Below, in pieces: positions 36,832-45,327 of a stretch of DNA of 64,000 bases. The notes under the pieces were generated by a model. It was not told the origin of the DNA. It ran no database searches and worked only from the letters and a program-made list of their open reading frames with translations. How positions within the stretch are numbered: the first letter of the stretch is position 1; every line of letters begins with the position of its first letter. Position numbers and translations under genes: made by a program. This DNA is from Burkholderia sp. SRS-W-2-2016 (GTDB lineage Bacteria; Pseudomonadota; Gammaproteobacteria; Burkholderiales; Burkholderiaceae): positions 62,001-126,000 of the forward strand of contig NZ_MSDV01000036.1 in NCBI RefSeq assembly GCF_001931485.1, given 5' to 3'.

Positions 36832-37467
36832 TCAGGCCGCTTCGGCAAGGCCGAACGGCGCGAGCGGGCCGCGCCCTGCCCGCACCAGCACCGGCTCGGC
36901 GCCGGTCAGGTCGATCACGGTGGACGGCTCGCACACGCACGCGCCGCCGTCGATCACCAGATCCAGTTGCTTTTCGAGCCGCGCGCGGATTTCCTCGGGG
37001 TCGTTCAGCGCTTCGGTTTCGCCCGGCATGATCAGCGTCGTGCCGAGCAGCGGCTGGCCGAGTTCTTCGAGAATCGCCAGCGTGATCGCGTGATCGGGCA
37101 CGCGCAGACCGATCGTCTTGCGCGACGGATGCGACACGCGCCGTGGTACTTCCTTGGTGGCCTGCAGCACGAACACGTACGGCCCCGGCGTCACCGATTT
37201 AAGCAGCCGGTACTGGCGGTTGTCCACCATCGCAAAATTGGCGAGCTCCGACAGATCGCGCACCAGCAGCGACAGCAGCTGTTTTTCGTCGAGCCCGCGA
37301 ATGCGCCGCAGACGCTCGACCGCGTCCTTGTCGTCGAGATGGCAGGCGAGCGCGTACGTCGAGTCGGTCGGCAAGGCGACCACGCCGCCGTCGTTGATGA
37401 TCTGCACCGCCTGCTTGACGAGGCGCGGCTGCGGATTGTCGGGATGAAGCCGGAAGTATTGGGACAT
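36832..37467 (-). CDS. YciO/Sua5-type threonylcarbamoyl-AMP synthase family protein
   Basis: 211 aa. The YrdC/Sua5 core is visible: GGVVALPTDSTYALAC, KQLLSLLVRD, GPYVFVLQATKEVPRR and VRVPDHAITLAI. True TsaC makes threonylcarbamoyl-AMP for tRNA t6A37; the YciO branch has similar but weaker activity, and the tail makes this look like YciO. It sits with a PHP-domain gene and trpS, as in other proteobacteria. Start MSQYFRLHPDNPQ at the ATG 37467. Confidence 0.9.
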   Translation of the reverse strand: MSQYFRLHPDNPQPRLVKQAVQIINDGGVVALPTDSTYALACHLDDKDAVERLRRIRGLDEKQLLSLLVRDLSELANFAMVDNRQYRLLKSVTPGPYVFVLQATKEVPRRVSHPSRKTIGLRVPDHAITLAILEELGQPLLGTTLIMPGETEALNDPEEIRARLEKQLDLVIDGGACVCEPSTVIDLTGAEPVLVRAGRGPLAPFGLAEAA

Positions 37468-37587
37468 GGAGACTCACGATGGCGGCGCAAGCGCGGCGAC
37501 GGATGGACTACGGCGTAAGGTGGGCAGAGCGCACGCCGCAGCCGGCCGGCCCGCGCGCATGACGTGCCGCGACGGCACGAGCCGGCG

Positions 37588-38418
37588 TCACAGCCAGCGT
37601 TCCCAGACGGGCTTGAGATCGGCGGGCAGCGGCGGCAACGCGCCGAGTTCGATGCGCCCTTCACCGGGTGCGTGGAAGTCGGAACCGCGCGACGCCTCGA
37701 AGCCGTAGCGGCGCGCGACGTCCGCGTATTCGCGGTATTGGGCGGGCGTATGGCTGCCGGTGACGACCTCGATCGCGTTGCCGCCGAGGTCGATGAATTC
37801 GCCGAAAAACGCGTCGAATTCGAGCTGCGAATAGGCGTAGCGGCCCGGATGCGCGACGATCGCGACGCCGCCCGCCGCCTTGATCCAGCCGAGCGCGTCG
37901 GCGAGTTTGGACCAGCGGTGCGCGATATAGGCCGGCTTGCCGTCGCCGAGATAGCGGTCGAACACTTCCTGGGTCGTCGCGCAGTGGCCGTGATCGACCA
38001 TGAAGCGCGCGAAGTGCGTGCGCGACATCATGTCGGGATTCGATACGTATTTGAGCGCGCCTTCGTACGCATCCGGAATGCCGAGCGTGGCCAGTTGCTC
38101 GCCGATTGCCTCGGCGCGCGCGGCGCGGCCGTCGCGGGTGCGGGCGAGACCGTCGATCAGGATCTGGCTGGTCGGATCGATGCCGAGTCCGACGATATGC
38201 ACGGTGCGCGCCGCCCACGTGACCGAAATCTCGACGCCGCTCAGATAGCGCATGCCGAGCGCCTCGGCAGTGGCGCGGGCCTCGTGCTGGCCGCCCACTT
38301 CGTCGTGATCGGTGAGCGCCCACAGCGTCACGCCGTTCGCATGCGCGCGGCGCGCGACGTCGGCCGGCGCGAACTGGCCGTCGGAAACGGTGGAATGACA
38401 GTGAAGATCGGCGTTCAT
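37588..38418 (-). CDS. PHP-domain phosphoesterase (RNase AM / YciV type)
   Basis: 276 aa. PHP metal motifs appear in order: ADLHCHSTVSDG (residues 3-14), LTDHDEVGG, GVEISV and AHPGRYAYS, with a final DFHAPGEG. E. coli homologue RNase AM (YciV/TrpH) trims 5' ends of rRNA and degrades nucleoside 3',5'-bisphosphate. Its gene there is also beside yciO. The metal sites are complete, so it should be active. Confidence 0.9.
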   Translation of the reverse strand: MNADLHCHSTVSDGQFAPADVARRAHANGVTLWALTDHDEVGGQHEARATAEALGMRYLSGVEISVTWAARTVHIVGLGIDPTSQILIDGLARTRDGRAARAEAIGEQLATLGIPDAYEGALKYVSNPDMMSRTHFARFMVDHGHCATTQEVFDRYLGDGKPAYIAHRWSKLADALGWIKAAGGVAIVAHPGRYAYSQLEFDAFFGEFIDLGGNAIEVVTGSHTPAQYREYADVARRYGFEASRGSDFHAPGEGRIELGALPPLPADLKPVWERWL

Positions 38419-38597
38419 CGTGGTCCTGAAAAGGTTCTGCGGCCATTTTACTGCAACGCAGTAAGGGTCCGCAGGGGTATCGCGCGACGGGGGTTCCGGC
38501 CGTCGGCGTCGCGCGAGTTCAGGACCGCTGGCGGGCGGATTCAGCGCGGATTCAAGGCCGATTCAGCGGCGAGGCACCGCCGCCCGGACAATCGCCG

Positions 38598-39482
38598 TTA
38601 CGCGCAGAAGCCTTCGATCAACGCCGCGATCTGCTCCGGCTGGTCGTGATGCACCATGTGACCGGCTTCGTCGATGATCTTTTCGTGCCAATCGGGGAAC
38701 GCCTGGAAACGCGCCTTGAATTCGTCGAGCGGGATTTCGCCGGCGATCTGCGCGAGCGTCGGCGACCCGGCGGCCTCGACGTGCAGCACCTTCGCGCTGA
38801 CCTTGCGCCACACCGCCATCACTTCATCGATGCGGTACAGCGTCGGGCCGCGCAGCTTGTGCGCCGGATCGGCCAGCAGCATGTACTGCCCCTGCCCGTC
38901 CGGCTTCGACCAGTGCTGCGCGAGAAATTGCGCGCGCCGCGGATCGAGCCGCGGGTTGGTCTTGATCAGCCGCGCGGCGACCGCGTCGAGCGACGCATAG
39001 CGCTTCAGCTGCGGCGGATCGCGCAGCTCGTCGAGCCAGTTGAGCAGACGTCTGGGCGCCTGCGCCGGATGCGACGGCGCGAGCCCGAAGCCTTCCAGAT
39101 CGACCACCCGACGCACCCGCTGCGGCCGCACGCCCGCATACACGCACACGACGTTCGCCCCCATGCTGTGACCGACGAGGTTCACCGCGCCGTCCGGCGC
39201 ATAGTGGTCGAGCAGCGCGTCGAGGTCGGCGAGATAGTCCTGGATCCAGTAGCTGCCGCCGCCACGCTCGGCGACCGGCCAGTCCGACAGGCCGAAACCG
39301 CGCATATCGGGCGCGATCACCTGCCAGTCGCCGGCGAGCGCATCGACGACGAACTGGAACGACGCCGCGACATCCATCCAGCCGTGCAGCATGAACAGCA
39401 TCGGCGCGTCGGGACGGCCCCACCGTCGCACATGCAGACGGACGCCGCGCGCGGCAACGAACTCAGAGCGGGAAATATTCAT
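38598..39482 (-). CDS. Alpha/beta-fold hydrolase
   Basis: 294 aa from the ATG at 39482 (a GTG five codons earlier is possible). The nucleophile elbow GHSMGANVV carries the catalytic Ser, MLHGWMDVAAS is the oxyanion block, and the C-terminal His lies in EAGHMVHHDQPEQI. Length and motifs fit small esterases or haloalkane-dehalogenase-like enzymes; substrate unknown. The promoter region upstream includes a 72-bp tandem repeat. Confidence 0.9.
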   Translation of the reverse strand: MNISRSEFVAARGVRLHVRRWGRPDAPMLFMLHGWMDVAASFQFVVDALAGDWQVIAPDMRGFGLSDWPVAERGGGSYWIQDYLADLDALLDHYAPDGAVNLVGHSMGANVVCVYAGVRPQRVRRVVDLEGFGLAPSHPAQAPRRLLNWLDELRDPPQLKRYASLDAVAARLIKTNPRLDPRRAQFLAQHWSKPDGQGQYMLLADPAHKLRGPTLYRIDEVMAVWRKVSAKVLHVEAAGSPTLAQIAGEIPLDEFKARFQAFPDWHEKIIDEAGHMVHHDQPEQIAALIEGFCA

Positions 39483-39585
39483 GTACGGCGCACCCACAAA
39501 AAAGAATGGTCGTTCGATTATAGGGATAGCCGTGCCGGAAGTGGTAACGGTTTATCGAGGCGCGGCTCGGTGGGCGGGTGCCGAC

Positions 39586-39657
39586 GATGCTGGCGGCGAT
39601 GCTGGTGGCGATGCTGGTGGCGATGCTGGTGGCGATGCTGGCGGCGATGCTGGCGGC
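39586..39657. repeat. Six-copy 12-bp tandem repeat (VNTR) between genes
   Basis: GATGCTGGYGGC occurs six times without interruption; copies 1, 5 and 6 have C and copies 2-4 have T at the variable base. It lies in the 222-bp gap between the hydrolase start (39482) and the ferritin-like protein stop (39705). The unit is four codons long, so every frame is open through it; that explains chance ORFs here and is not evidence for a gene. Confidence 0.95.
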
Positions 39658-39658
39658 G

Positions 39659-39701
39659 GGCTCGTTGCGGACTCGTTGCGTGCCCGTGCGCGCTCGTTGC
39701 G
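39659..39701. repeat. Three CTCGTTGCG direct repeats next to the VNTR
   Basis: CTCGTTGCG appears three times within about 43 bp immediately after the 12-bp array, at irregular spacing (roughly 12 and 21 bp). Together with the array it makes a repeat-dense 3' flank of the ferritin-like gene. Confidence 0.7.
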
Positions 39702-39704
39702 GGC

Positions 39705-40607
39705 TTACTGTGTGTTTTGCCGCGAGGCTTGTTGCTCAACAGACCCAGCGTCCAGACCCGCCAGAGCGGCGAGTTCGGCCTCGTCGAAGCCGGCATCGCG
39801 GCGCGCTTCGAAATTGAACGGGCCGCGCAGTTTCGGCGCGTGATACTGATCCGCGAGACGCAGATAGGTTTGATGCGGATCGAGCCCGCTGCCGTCGCAC
39901 AGGTGACGAAACCAGCGATTGCCGATCAGCACGTGGCCGATTTCATCGCGCAGGATCACGTCGAGAATCGCCGCGGACTCGTGGTCCCCCGCCTGCTGCA
40001 AACGCGCGCGAATCGGCGGCGACGCGTCGAGGCCGCGCGCTTCGAGCGTGCGCGGCACCAGCGCCATGCGCGCGAGCACGTCGCCGCGGGTGCGCTCGCA
40101 CATGTCCCACAACCCGCCGTGCGCCGGGAAGTCGCCGTACGCGTGGCCGTATTCGGCAAGCCGCGCGGCGAGCAGCGAGTAATGGTAGGCCTCTTCGGCG
40201 GCGACCTTGAGCCAGTCGGTGTAGAACGTCGGCGGCATGCCGACGAAGCGCCAGAGCGCGTCGAGCGCGAGGTTGATCGCGTTGAATTCGATGTGCGCGA
40301 GCGCGTGGAGCAGCACCGCGCGGCCTTGCGGCGACTGCATGCTGCGGCGGCCAAGCTGGCGGGCTTCGACCAGTTCGGGGCGGCTGGGACGACCGGGCAG
40401 ACCGGCCGGTTCGGCGAGTTCAAGGTCCGCGTGACAGACCGCGCGGCGGTCGAGCACCGCCGCGTAAAGGTCGCGGGTCGCCGCCGCCTTGGTGGCCGGA
40501 TCGCGCTCGCACAACGCGGCGAGCGCGGCGCTACGCGCGCAGTACGGCGCTTGCGCGCGAGTCGATGCGGAGAAAGCGGAGCAAACGGGCGAAGCGGCGG
40601 ACGTCAT
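39705..40607 (-). CDS. Ferritin-like domain protein (DUF455)
   Basis: 300 aa. Helical, with the di-iron style motifs HALAHIEFNAINLALDALW and EAYHYSLLAARLAEYG, and later ILDVILRDEIGHVLIGNRW. Spaced Glu/His residues fit a DUF455 ferritin-like four-helix bundle. Some annotated relatives are called rRNA or MiaE-like hydroxylases, but no function is established for this one. Start at the ATG 40607; no clear ribosome site. Confidence 0.85.
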   Translation of the reverse strand: MTSAASPVCSAFSASTRAQAPYCARSAALAALCERDPATKAAATRDLYAAVLDRRAVCHADLELAEPAGLPGRPSRPELVEARQLGRRSMQSPQGRAVLLHALAHIEFNAINLALDALWRFVGMPPTFYTDWLKVAAEEAYHYSLLAARLAEYGHAYGDFPAHGGLWDMCERTRGDVLARMALVPRTLEARGLDASPPIRARLQQAGDHESAAILDVILRDEIGHVLIGNRWFRHLCDGSGLDPHQTYLRLADQYHAPKLRGPFNFEARRDAGFDEAELAALAGLDAGSVEQQASRQNTQ

Positions 40608-40974
40608 GAAGAGCGGATCTGCAAGGAAAGTAGGACAGGCAACGGATCAAGTGGGCGCGCGTAAAACGCCACGGGAAACGTTGTGAGGCGGGATGCGACG
40701 GCCGGAACGGGTGGCGAGCCTGCTGAGGCGGGACCGCTCGAGCGCCCAAAACCCGCCTGAGCCACCCACCTGAGCACCCACCCAAGCACCATTAACCGCC
40801 GCACAGCCACGCCAAGCGGCCGGAGCGCACAACCGTTTACAATACCCGATTCGACTGACCGGCGTGCCCACAAACGCGTCGGTCGATTGGCAGGACGGCA
40901 ACACCCGACCCACCCTCGCGTGCCGGCGCAAGCCGCCGCGCCACGCGTGCGGCGACCGATCAACAGGAGACATT
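40608..40974. other. Divergent intergenic region, 367 bp
   Basis: It separates the minus-strand ferritin-like gene and the plus-strand carbonic anhydrase. A TACAAT at 40838-40843 could be a plus-strand -10, but no -35 is seen. CCCACC-type short repeats occur around 40760-40790. No gene is supported. Confidence 0.5.
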
Positions 40975-41499
40975 GTGACGATTTACAAGCTGGGCGAAGC
41001 CGCCCCGATCATCCATGAAAGCGTGTTCGTTGCGGATTCGGCGAACATCATCGGCAACGTGACGCTCGAGGAAAACGCGAGCGTGTGGTTCGGCGCGACA
41101 CTGCGCGGCGACAACGAGCCGATCACGATCGGCGCCGGCAGCAATGTGCAGGAAAGCGCGGTGCTGCACACCGACCCGGGCTTCCCGTTGACGGTCGAGG
41201 CGAACGTGACGATCGGCCACCAGGTGATGCTGCACGGCTGCACGATCAAGGAAGGCTCGCTGATCGGCATTCAGGCGGTGGTCTTGAATGGCGCGGTGAT
41301 CGGCCGCAACTGTCTGGTCGGAGCGGGCGCCGTCGTCACCGAGGGCAAGGTGTTTCCCGACAATACGCTGATTCTGGGCGCGCCCGCGAAGGCGGTGCGC
41401 GAACTGACGGAAGCGGATATCGCCAACATGCAGCGCGGCGCGGCAAGCTATGCCGGGCGCCGCGAGTACTTCAAGGCGCAGCTCGTACGCATCGGCTAG
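40975..41499 (+). CDS. Gamma-type carbonic anhydrase family protein
   Basis: 174 aa with a GTG start at 40975, chosen because AGGAG lies 6 nt upstream and homology begins there. The left-handed beta-helix hexapeptide pattern runs through the protein (SANIIGNVTLEENASVWFGA and repeats). Possible zinc ligands are in AVLHTD and GHQVMLHG. Family members (YrdA, CaiE-like, Cam) may or may not be true carbonic anhydrases. It precedes hslO by 64 bp on the same strand, so an operon is likely. Confidence 0.9.
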   Translation: MTIYKLGEAAPIIHESVFVADSANIIGNVTLEENASVWFGATLRGDNEPITIGAGSNVQESAVLHTDPGFPLTVEANVTIGHQVMLHGCTIKEGSLIGIQAVVLNGAVIGRNCLVGAGAVVTEGKVFPDNTLILGAPAKAVRELTEADIANMQRGAASYAGRREYFKAQLVRIG

Positions 41500-41563
41500 A
41501 CGGCCGGCGCACGGGGCGCGCCACGACGCGGCATCGGCCGCGTCACTCCACCGAGGAAAAGTT

Positions 41564-42514
41564 GTGAACGACCAGTTGCAAAAATTCATGTTCAGCGCGG
41601 CGCCGGTGCGCGGCGAGATCGTTTCCCTGCGCAATACGTGGCAGGAGGTGCTGACGCGCCGCGATTATCCGGCGCCGGTGCGGACGATTCTGGGCGAAAT
41701 GATGGCCGCGTGCGCGCTGCTGTCGGCGAACCTGAAGTTCGACGGCACGCTCGTCATGCAGATCTTCGGCGACGGCCCGGTCAAGATGCTGGTCGTGCAG
41801 TGCAGCTCGAATCTGACGATGCGCGCGACCGCCAAGCTGTCGGCCGATGGCAGCCATCTGATCGACGACGACACACCGTTCGTCGATCTGTTGAACGCGA
41901 GCGGTCACGGCCGCTGCGTGATCACGCTCGACCCGACCGACAAGCAGCCCGGTCAGCAGCCGTACCAGAGCATCGTGCCGCTCGCGGGCGTCAACGGTCC
42001 GCTGCAGTCGATCGGCGAGGTCCTCGAGCACTACATGCATCACTCCGAGCAGCTCGACACGCGCATGTGGCTCGCGGCGAACACCGAGCGCGCGGTCGGC
42101 ATGCTGCTGCAGAAGCTGCCCGGCGACGGCGGCATCGTCCCGCATCCGGGCGAACTCGACGCCGACACCTGGGAGCGCGTGTGCACGCTCGGCGGCACGC
42201 TGTCCGAAGACGAGTTGCTGAAGGAAGAACCGGAGACGGTGTTCCGGCGGCTCTTCTGGCAAGAGAACGTCCAGCATTTCGAGCCGGTCGGCGCACGCTT
42301 CGAGTGCACGTGCTCGCGCGAGAAAGTCGGCGCGATGCTGAAGATGCTCGGTCGCGAGGAAGTGGATAGCGTGATCGAGGAGCGCGGCCACGTCGAGATT
42401 CATTGCGAGTTCTGCAATCAGCGCTATGAGTTCGATCCGGTCGACGTCGCGCAGCTTTTCGTCGCCGATGGGCTGTCGCAGGGTGTGACGCCGGCGGCCG
42501 AGCAGCGGCATTAA
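41564..42514 (+). CDS. hslO: Redox-regulated chaperone Hsp33
   Basis: 316 aa with a GTG start at 41564 and GAGGAAAA upstream. The zinc-binding Cys appear as C248-x-C250 and C281-xx-C284 (FECTCS and HCEFCNQ). Hsp33 is inactive when these bind zinc and becomes a holdase when they oxidise to disulfides. The N-terminal domain opens QLQKFMFSAAPVRGEIV, typical. All four Cys are present, so redox control should be intact. A strong hairpin follows. Confidence 0.96.
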   Translation: MNDQLQKFMFSAAPVRGEIVSLRNTWQEVLTRRDYPAPVRTILGEMMAACALLSANLKFDGTLVMQIFGDGPVKMLVVQCSSNLTMRATAKLSADGSHLIDDDTPFVDLLNASGHGRCVITLDPTDKQPGQQPYQSIVPLAGVNGPLQSIGEVLEHYMHHSEQLDTRMWLAANTERAVGMLLQKLPGDGGIVPHPGELDADTWERVCTLGGTLSEDELLKEEPETVFRRLFWQENVQHFEPVGARFECTCSREKVGAMLKMLGREEVDSVIEERGHVEIHCEFCNQRYEFDPVDVAQLFVADGLSQGVTPAAEQRH

Positions 42515-42599
42515 TGCGCTTCTTGCGCTTGCTCTCGCACACGGTCGCCCGGAACGGCTTCACGACCGCTGACTGACCGCGCTCACTGACGATGATCCT

Positions 42600-42648
42600 C
42601 ACCGCGCCGCCCTTTGCCTTGTTATGGCTCGGGCGGCGCGGTGCTTTT
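42600..42648 (+). terminator. Terminator after hslO
   Basis: 13-bp perfect arms CACCGCGCCGCCC (42600-42612) and GGGCGGCGCGGTG (42631-42643) around an 18-nt loop, then CTTTT. Confidence 0.75.
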
Positions 42649-42796
42649 GGGCGGTGCTTTTGAGTGTTGTCTTCGGCCTTCGCCCGCGCGCCGCTGCCCG
42701 CCGCTCCTTGCGTAAAATCATCAACGATGCACGCGATACGGGTGTCCCGGACGCCGCTCAGGTAATCTCAGGCATCGAACCGATGGAGATTCGAAC

Positions 42797-43183
42797 ATGA
42801 AGCATTCTCTTTCGTTGCTGCGCCCGCTGCGCGCGCTCGCGGTACTGGCCATCGTCGCCGGCGGCACCGCGCTGGCCGGCTGCACGATCGATCCGCCGGG
42901 TCCGTCGCCGATCCTCAGCCGTTTGCCGCCCGATCAGGCGGAAGCGGTCAGCCACGGCCAACCGCTCACGCCCGAAGATCGCGCGCGCTATGACGCGATC
43001 GACCGTCAGGTGCTGTTCGAGCAGGATCAAACGATGGCCGCGGACGCCGCCGCGCGCGCCTGGTCGCGGCAGTACTCGGCGCCGCCGCCGGTCATGTTCA
43101 CCGGTGGCTTCTCGACCGGTGGCTGGGGACGCGGCTGGGGGACCGGTATTGGCGTCGGCTTCGGGCCGTACTGGGGTTGGTGA
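42797..43183 (+). CDS. Small lipoprotein with Gly/Trp-rich tail
   Basis: 128 aa, ATG with GGAG upstream. The signal peptide ends ALAGC (Cys29), so it is lipidated. The mature part is Pro/Asp-rich, then charged helix (LTPEDRARYDAIDRQVLFEQ), and finishes with a Gly/Trp-rich stretch (GGWGRGWGTGIGVGFGPYWG). Such tails are seen in several outer-membrane-associated lipoproteins of unknown role. No known domain. Confidence 0.85.
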   Translation: MKHSLSLLRPLRALAVLAIVAGGTALAGCTIDPPGPSPILSRLPPDQAEAVSHGQPLTPEDRARYDAIDRQVLFEQDQTMAADAAARAWSRQYSAPPPVMFTGGFSTGGWGRGWGTGIGVGFGPYWGW

Positions 43184-43243
43184 GCGGGCTTCGTGACGCC
43201 GCCACGGGCAGTGGCAAGCGCCTCGCCGGTCACGCCCAAAAAG

Positions 43244-43276
43244 AAAAAGCGCGGTTCAAATGAACCGCGCTTTTTT
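43244..43276. terminator. Bidirectional terminator between lipoprotein and ftsB
   Basis: AAAAAGCGCGGTTCA and TGAACCGCGCTTTTTT arms with a 2-nt loop; usable by the lipoprotein gene on the plus strand and ftsB on the minus strand. Confidence 0.9.
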
Positions 43277-43330
43277 ACGTCTTCTGCTATCACCAGACCA
43301 GGCCAGGCGACACAGTGAACCACCTTCGCA

Positions 43331-43765
43331 TCAGTGCGCCGGCTTTTTATCCTTCGCCGCCGCCTTCGCGCCATGCCGGCGATCCGGCTTCGCGCGCGAT
43401 TCCGGATTCGGCACCACATGCAGCGGCGCGGCCGACACCTCGCCACGCGTCGACGTATTCGCCGACGGACCACTCGGCACCGGCAACGGCTGATTCGGCG
43501 ACACGAACTGCACGAACACTTCGCCGTCCTTGACCATGCCCATTTCGTAGCGCGCCCGCTCTTCGACCGCGGCCGTGCCGTTCTGCAGATCCTGCACTTC
43601 GCCCTGAATCCGCTCGTTGCGCAGCTTCGAGTCGGCATTCTTCTGCATTTGCTGCGCGAGCTGCTGTTGCAACTCATGCACGCGCAGCCAGCCGCCGTGC
43701 CCCCACCAGAGCGGGTACTGGATCAGCGCCAGCAGAACAATCAGTACAGCAGTGACAAGCCGCAT
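43331..43765 (-). CDS. ftsB: Cell division protein FtsB
   Basis: 144 aa: short cytosolic N-terminus, one membrane helix (~4-22, VTAVLIVLLALIQYPLW), and a coiled coil at ~28-75 (LQQQLAQQMQKNADSKLRNE). FtsB with FtsQ and FtsL activates septal wall synthesis. It is longer than E. coli FtsB (103) because of a ~45-residue basic, disordered tail. eno-ftsB adjacency is conserved. Confidence 0.92.
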   Translation of the reverse strand: MRLVTAVLIVLLALIQYPLWWGHGGWLRVHELQQQLAQQMQKNADSKLRNERIQGEVQDLQNGTAAVEERARYEMGMVKDGEVFVQFVSPNQPLPVPSGPSANTSTRGEVSAAPLHVVPNPESRAKPDRRHGAKAAAKDKKPAH

Positions 43766-43877
43766 GAAGTAAGCACAATAAATACGCGCCGCCCTGCGCT
43801 ATACGCAGGGCGGCGAGGTCAATCAGAAACGAAGGAAAACCGGCTCATCGAATCGCGTGAACAAACTGGCTGAAAAC

Positions 43878-45161
43878 TTAGCGCAGATTGTAGAACGCCG
43901 ACTTGCCCGGGTAGCTGGCGATATCGCCGAGATCTTCCTCGATGCGCAGCAGCTGGTTGTACTTCGAGATGCGGTCCGAACGCGACAGCGAACCGGTCTT
44001 GATCTGGCCGGCGTTCAGGCCGACCGCGATGTCAGCGATCGTCGAGTCTTCGGTTTCGCCCGAGCGGTGCGAGATCACTGCCGTGTAGCCCGCGCGCTTG
44101 GCCATTTCGATCGCCGCGAAGGTTTCCGTCAGCGTGCCGATCTGGTTGATCTTGATCAGGATCGAGTTCGCGATGCCCTTCTCGATGCCTTCCTTCAGGA
44201 TCCGCGTGTTGGTCACAAACAGGTCGTCGCCGACCAGTTGAACCTTCTTGCCGAGCTTGTCGGTCAGGACCTTCCAGCCTTCCCAGTCGCCTTCGTGCAT
44301 CCCGTCTTCGATCGACACGATCGGGAACTTGTCGGCGAGGTTCGCAAGGTAGTCCGCGAATTCCGTCGACGACAGTTGCAGGCCTTCGCCCGCCAGCTGG
44401 TACTTGCCGTCGTGGTAGAACTCGCTGGCCGCGCAGTCGAGCGCGAGCAGCACGTCTTCACCGGCGCGGTAGCCTGCCTTCTCGATAGCTTGGAGGATCG
44501 TGGACAGACATTCTTCGTTGCTGCCGAAGTTCGGCGCGAAGCCGCCTTCGTCGCCCACTGCCGTGCTCATGCCGCGATCCGACAGGATCTTCTTCAGCGC
44601 ATGGAACACTTCGGCGCCGCAGCGCAGCGCTTCGCGGAAGGTCGGCTGGCTGACCGGGACGATCATGAATTCCTGGATGTCCAGGCTGTTGTTCGCGTGC
44701 GCGCCGCCGTTGACGATGTTCATCATCGGCACCGGCAGTTGCATTGCGCCCGAACCGCCGAAGTAGCGGTACAGCGGCAGGCCGGCTTCTTCAGCGGCGG
44801 CCTTCGCGACGGCCATCGACACGGCCAGCATCGCGTTCGCGCCGAGACGCGACTTGTTGTCGGTGCCGTCGAGCTCGAGCAGGGTCTTGTCGAGGAAGGC
44901 CTGTTCGGAAGCGTCGAGGCCCATGATCGCTTCGGAGATTTCCGTGTTGATATGCTCGACGGCCTTCAGCACGCCCTTGCCGCCGTAACGGCCGGCTTCG
45001 CCGTCGCGCAGTTCGATCGCTTCACGCGAACCGGTCGACGCGCCCGACGGTACCGCGGCGCGGCCCATCGTGCCCGACTCCAGCAGCACGTCGCATTCGA
45101 CGGTGGGGTTGCCTCGCGAATCGAGAATCTCTCGACCGATGATGTCTACGATAGCACTCAT
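43878..45161 (-). CDS. eno: Enolase
   Basis: 427 aa, typical length. It converts 2-phosphoglycerate to phosphoenolpyruvate. The enolase signature LIKINQIGTLTET and the metal ligands region SHRSGETEDSTIADIAVGL are intact, and SGASTGSREAIELRDG is the mobile loop. The ATG has GAGGAAA upstream. It lies 166 bp after kdsA and 112 bp before ftsB. KdsA, next door, consumes PEP. Confidence 0.98.
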   Translation of the reverse strand: MSAIVDIIGREILDSRGNPTVECDVLLESGTMGRAAVPSGASTGSREAIELRDGEAGRYGGKGVLKAVEHINTEISEAIMGLDASEQAFLDKTLLELDGTDNKSRLGANAMLAVSMAVAKAAAEEAGLPLYRYFGGSGAMQLPVPMMNIVNGGAHANNSLDIQEFMIVPVSQPTFREALRCGAEVFHALKKILSDRGMSTAVGDEGGFAPNFGSNEECLSTILQAIEKAGYRAGEDVLLALDCAASEFYHDGKYQLAGEGLQLSSTEFADYLANLADKFPIVSIEDGMHEGDWEGWKVLTDKLGKKVQLVGDDLFVTNTRILKEGIEKGIANSILIKINQIGTLTETFAAIEMAKRAGYTAVISHRSGETEDSTIADIAVGLNAGQIKTGSLSRSDRISKYNQLLRIEEDLGDIASYPGKSAFYNLR

Positions 45162-45327
45162 GGTTTCCTCAAGGAAATGACGTTGAATTCTTTACTGTGA
45201 CACGGTATGGCGCACTTGCCGGTCTCCCCGACAGACAACCTGCGCGCCGATACGTTCGACGACCATTATGCGAAAACGCCGCGAGCCGATTATCGAAGGA
45301 AATCGTGACACGCGGCGCTCGCCTGAA

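Noticed and set aside
39391..39843. Open frame with DAGG repeats across the tandem array
   Set aside because: The 12-bp unit keeps every frame open; no ribosome site, no similarity outside the repeat, and it overlaps two supported genes.
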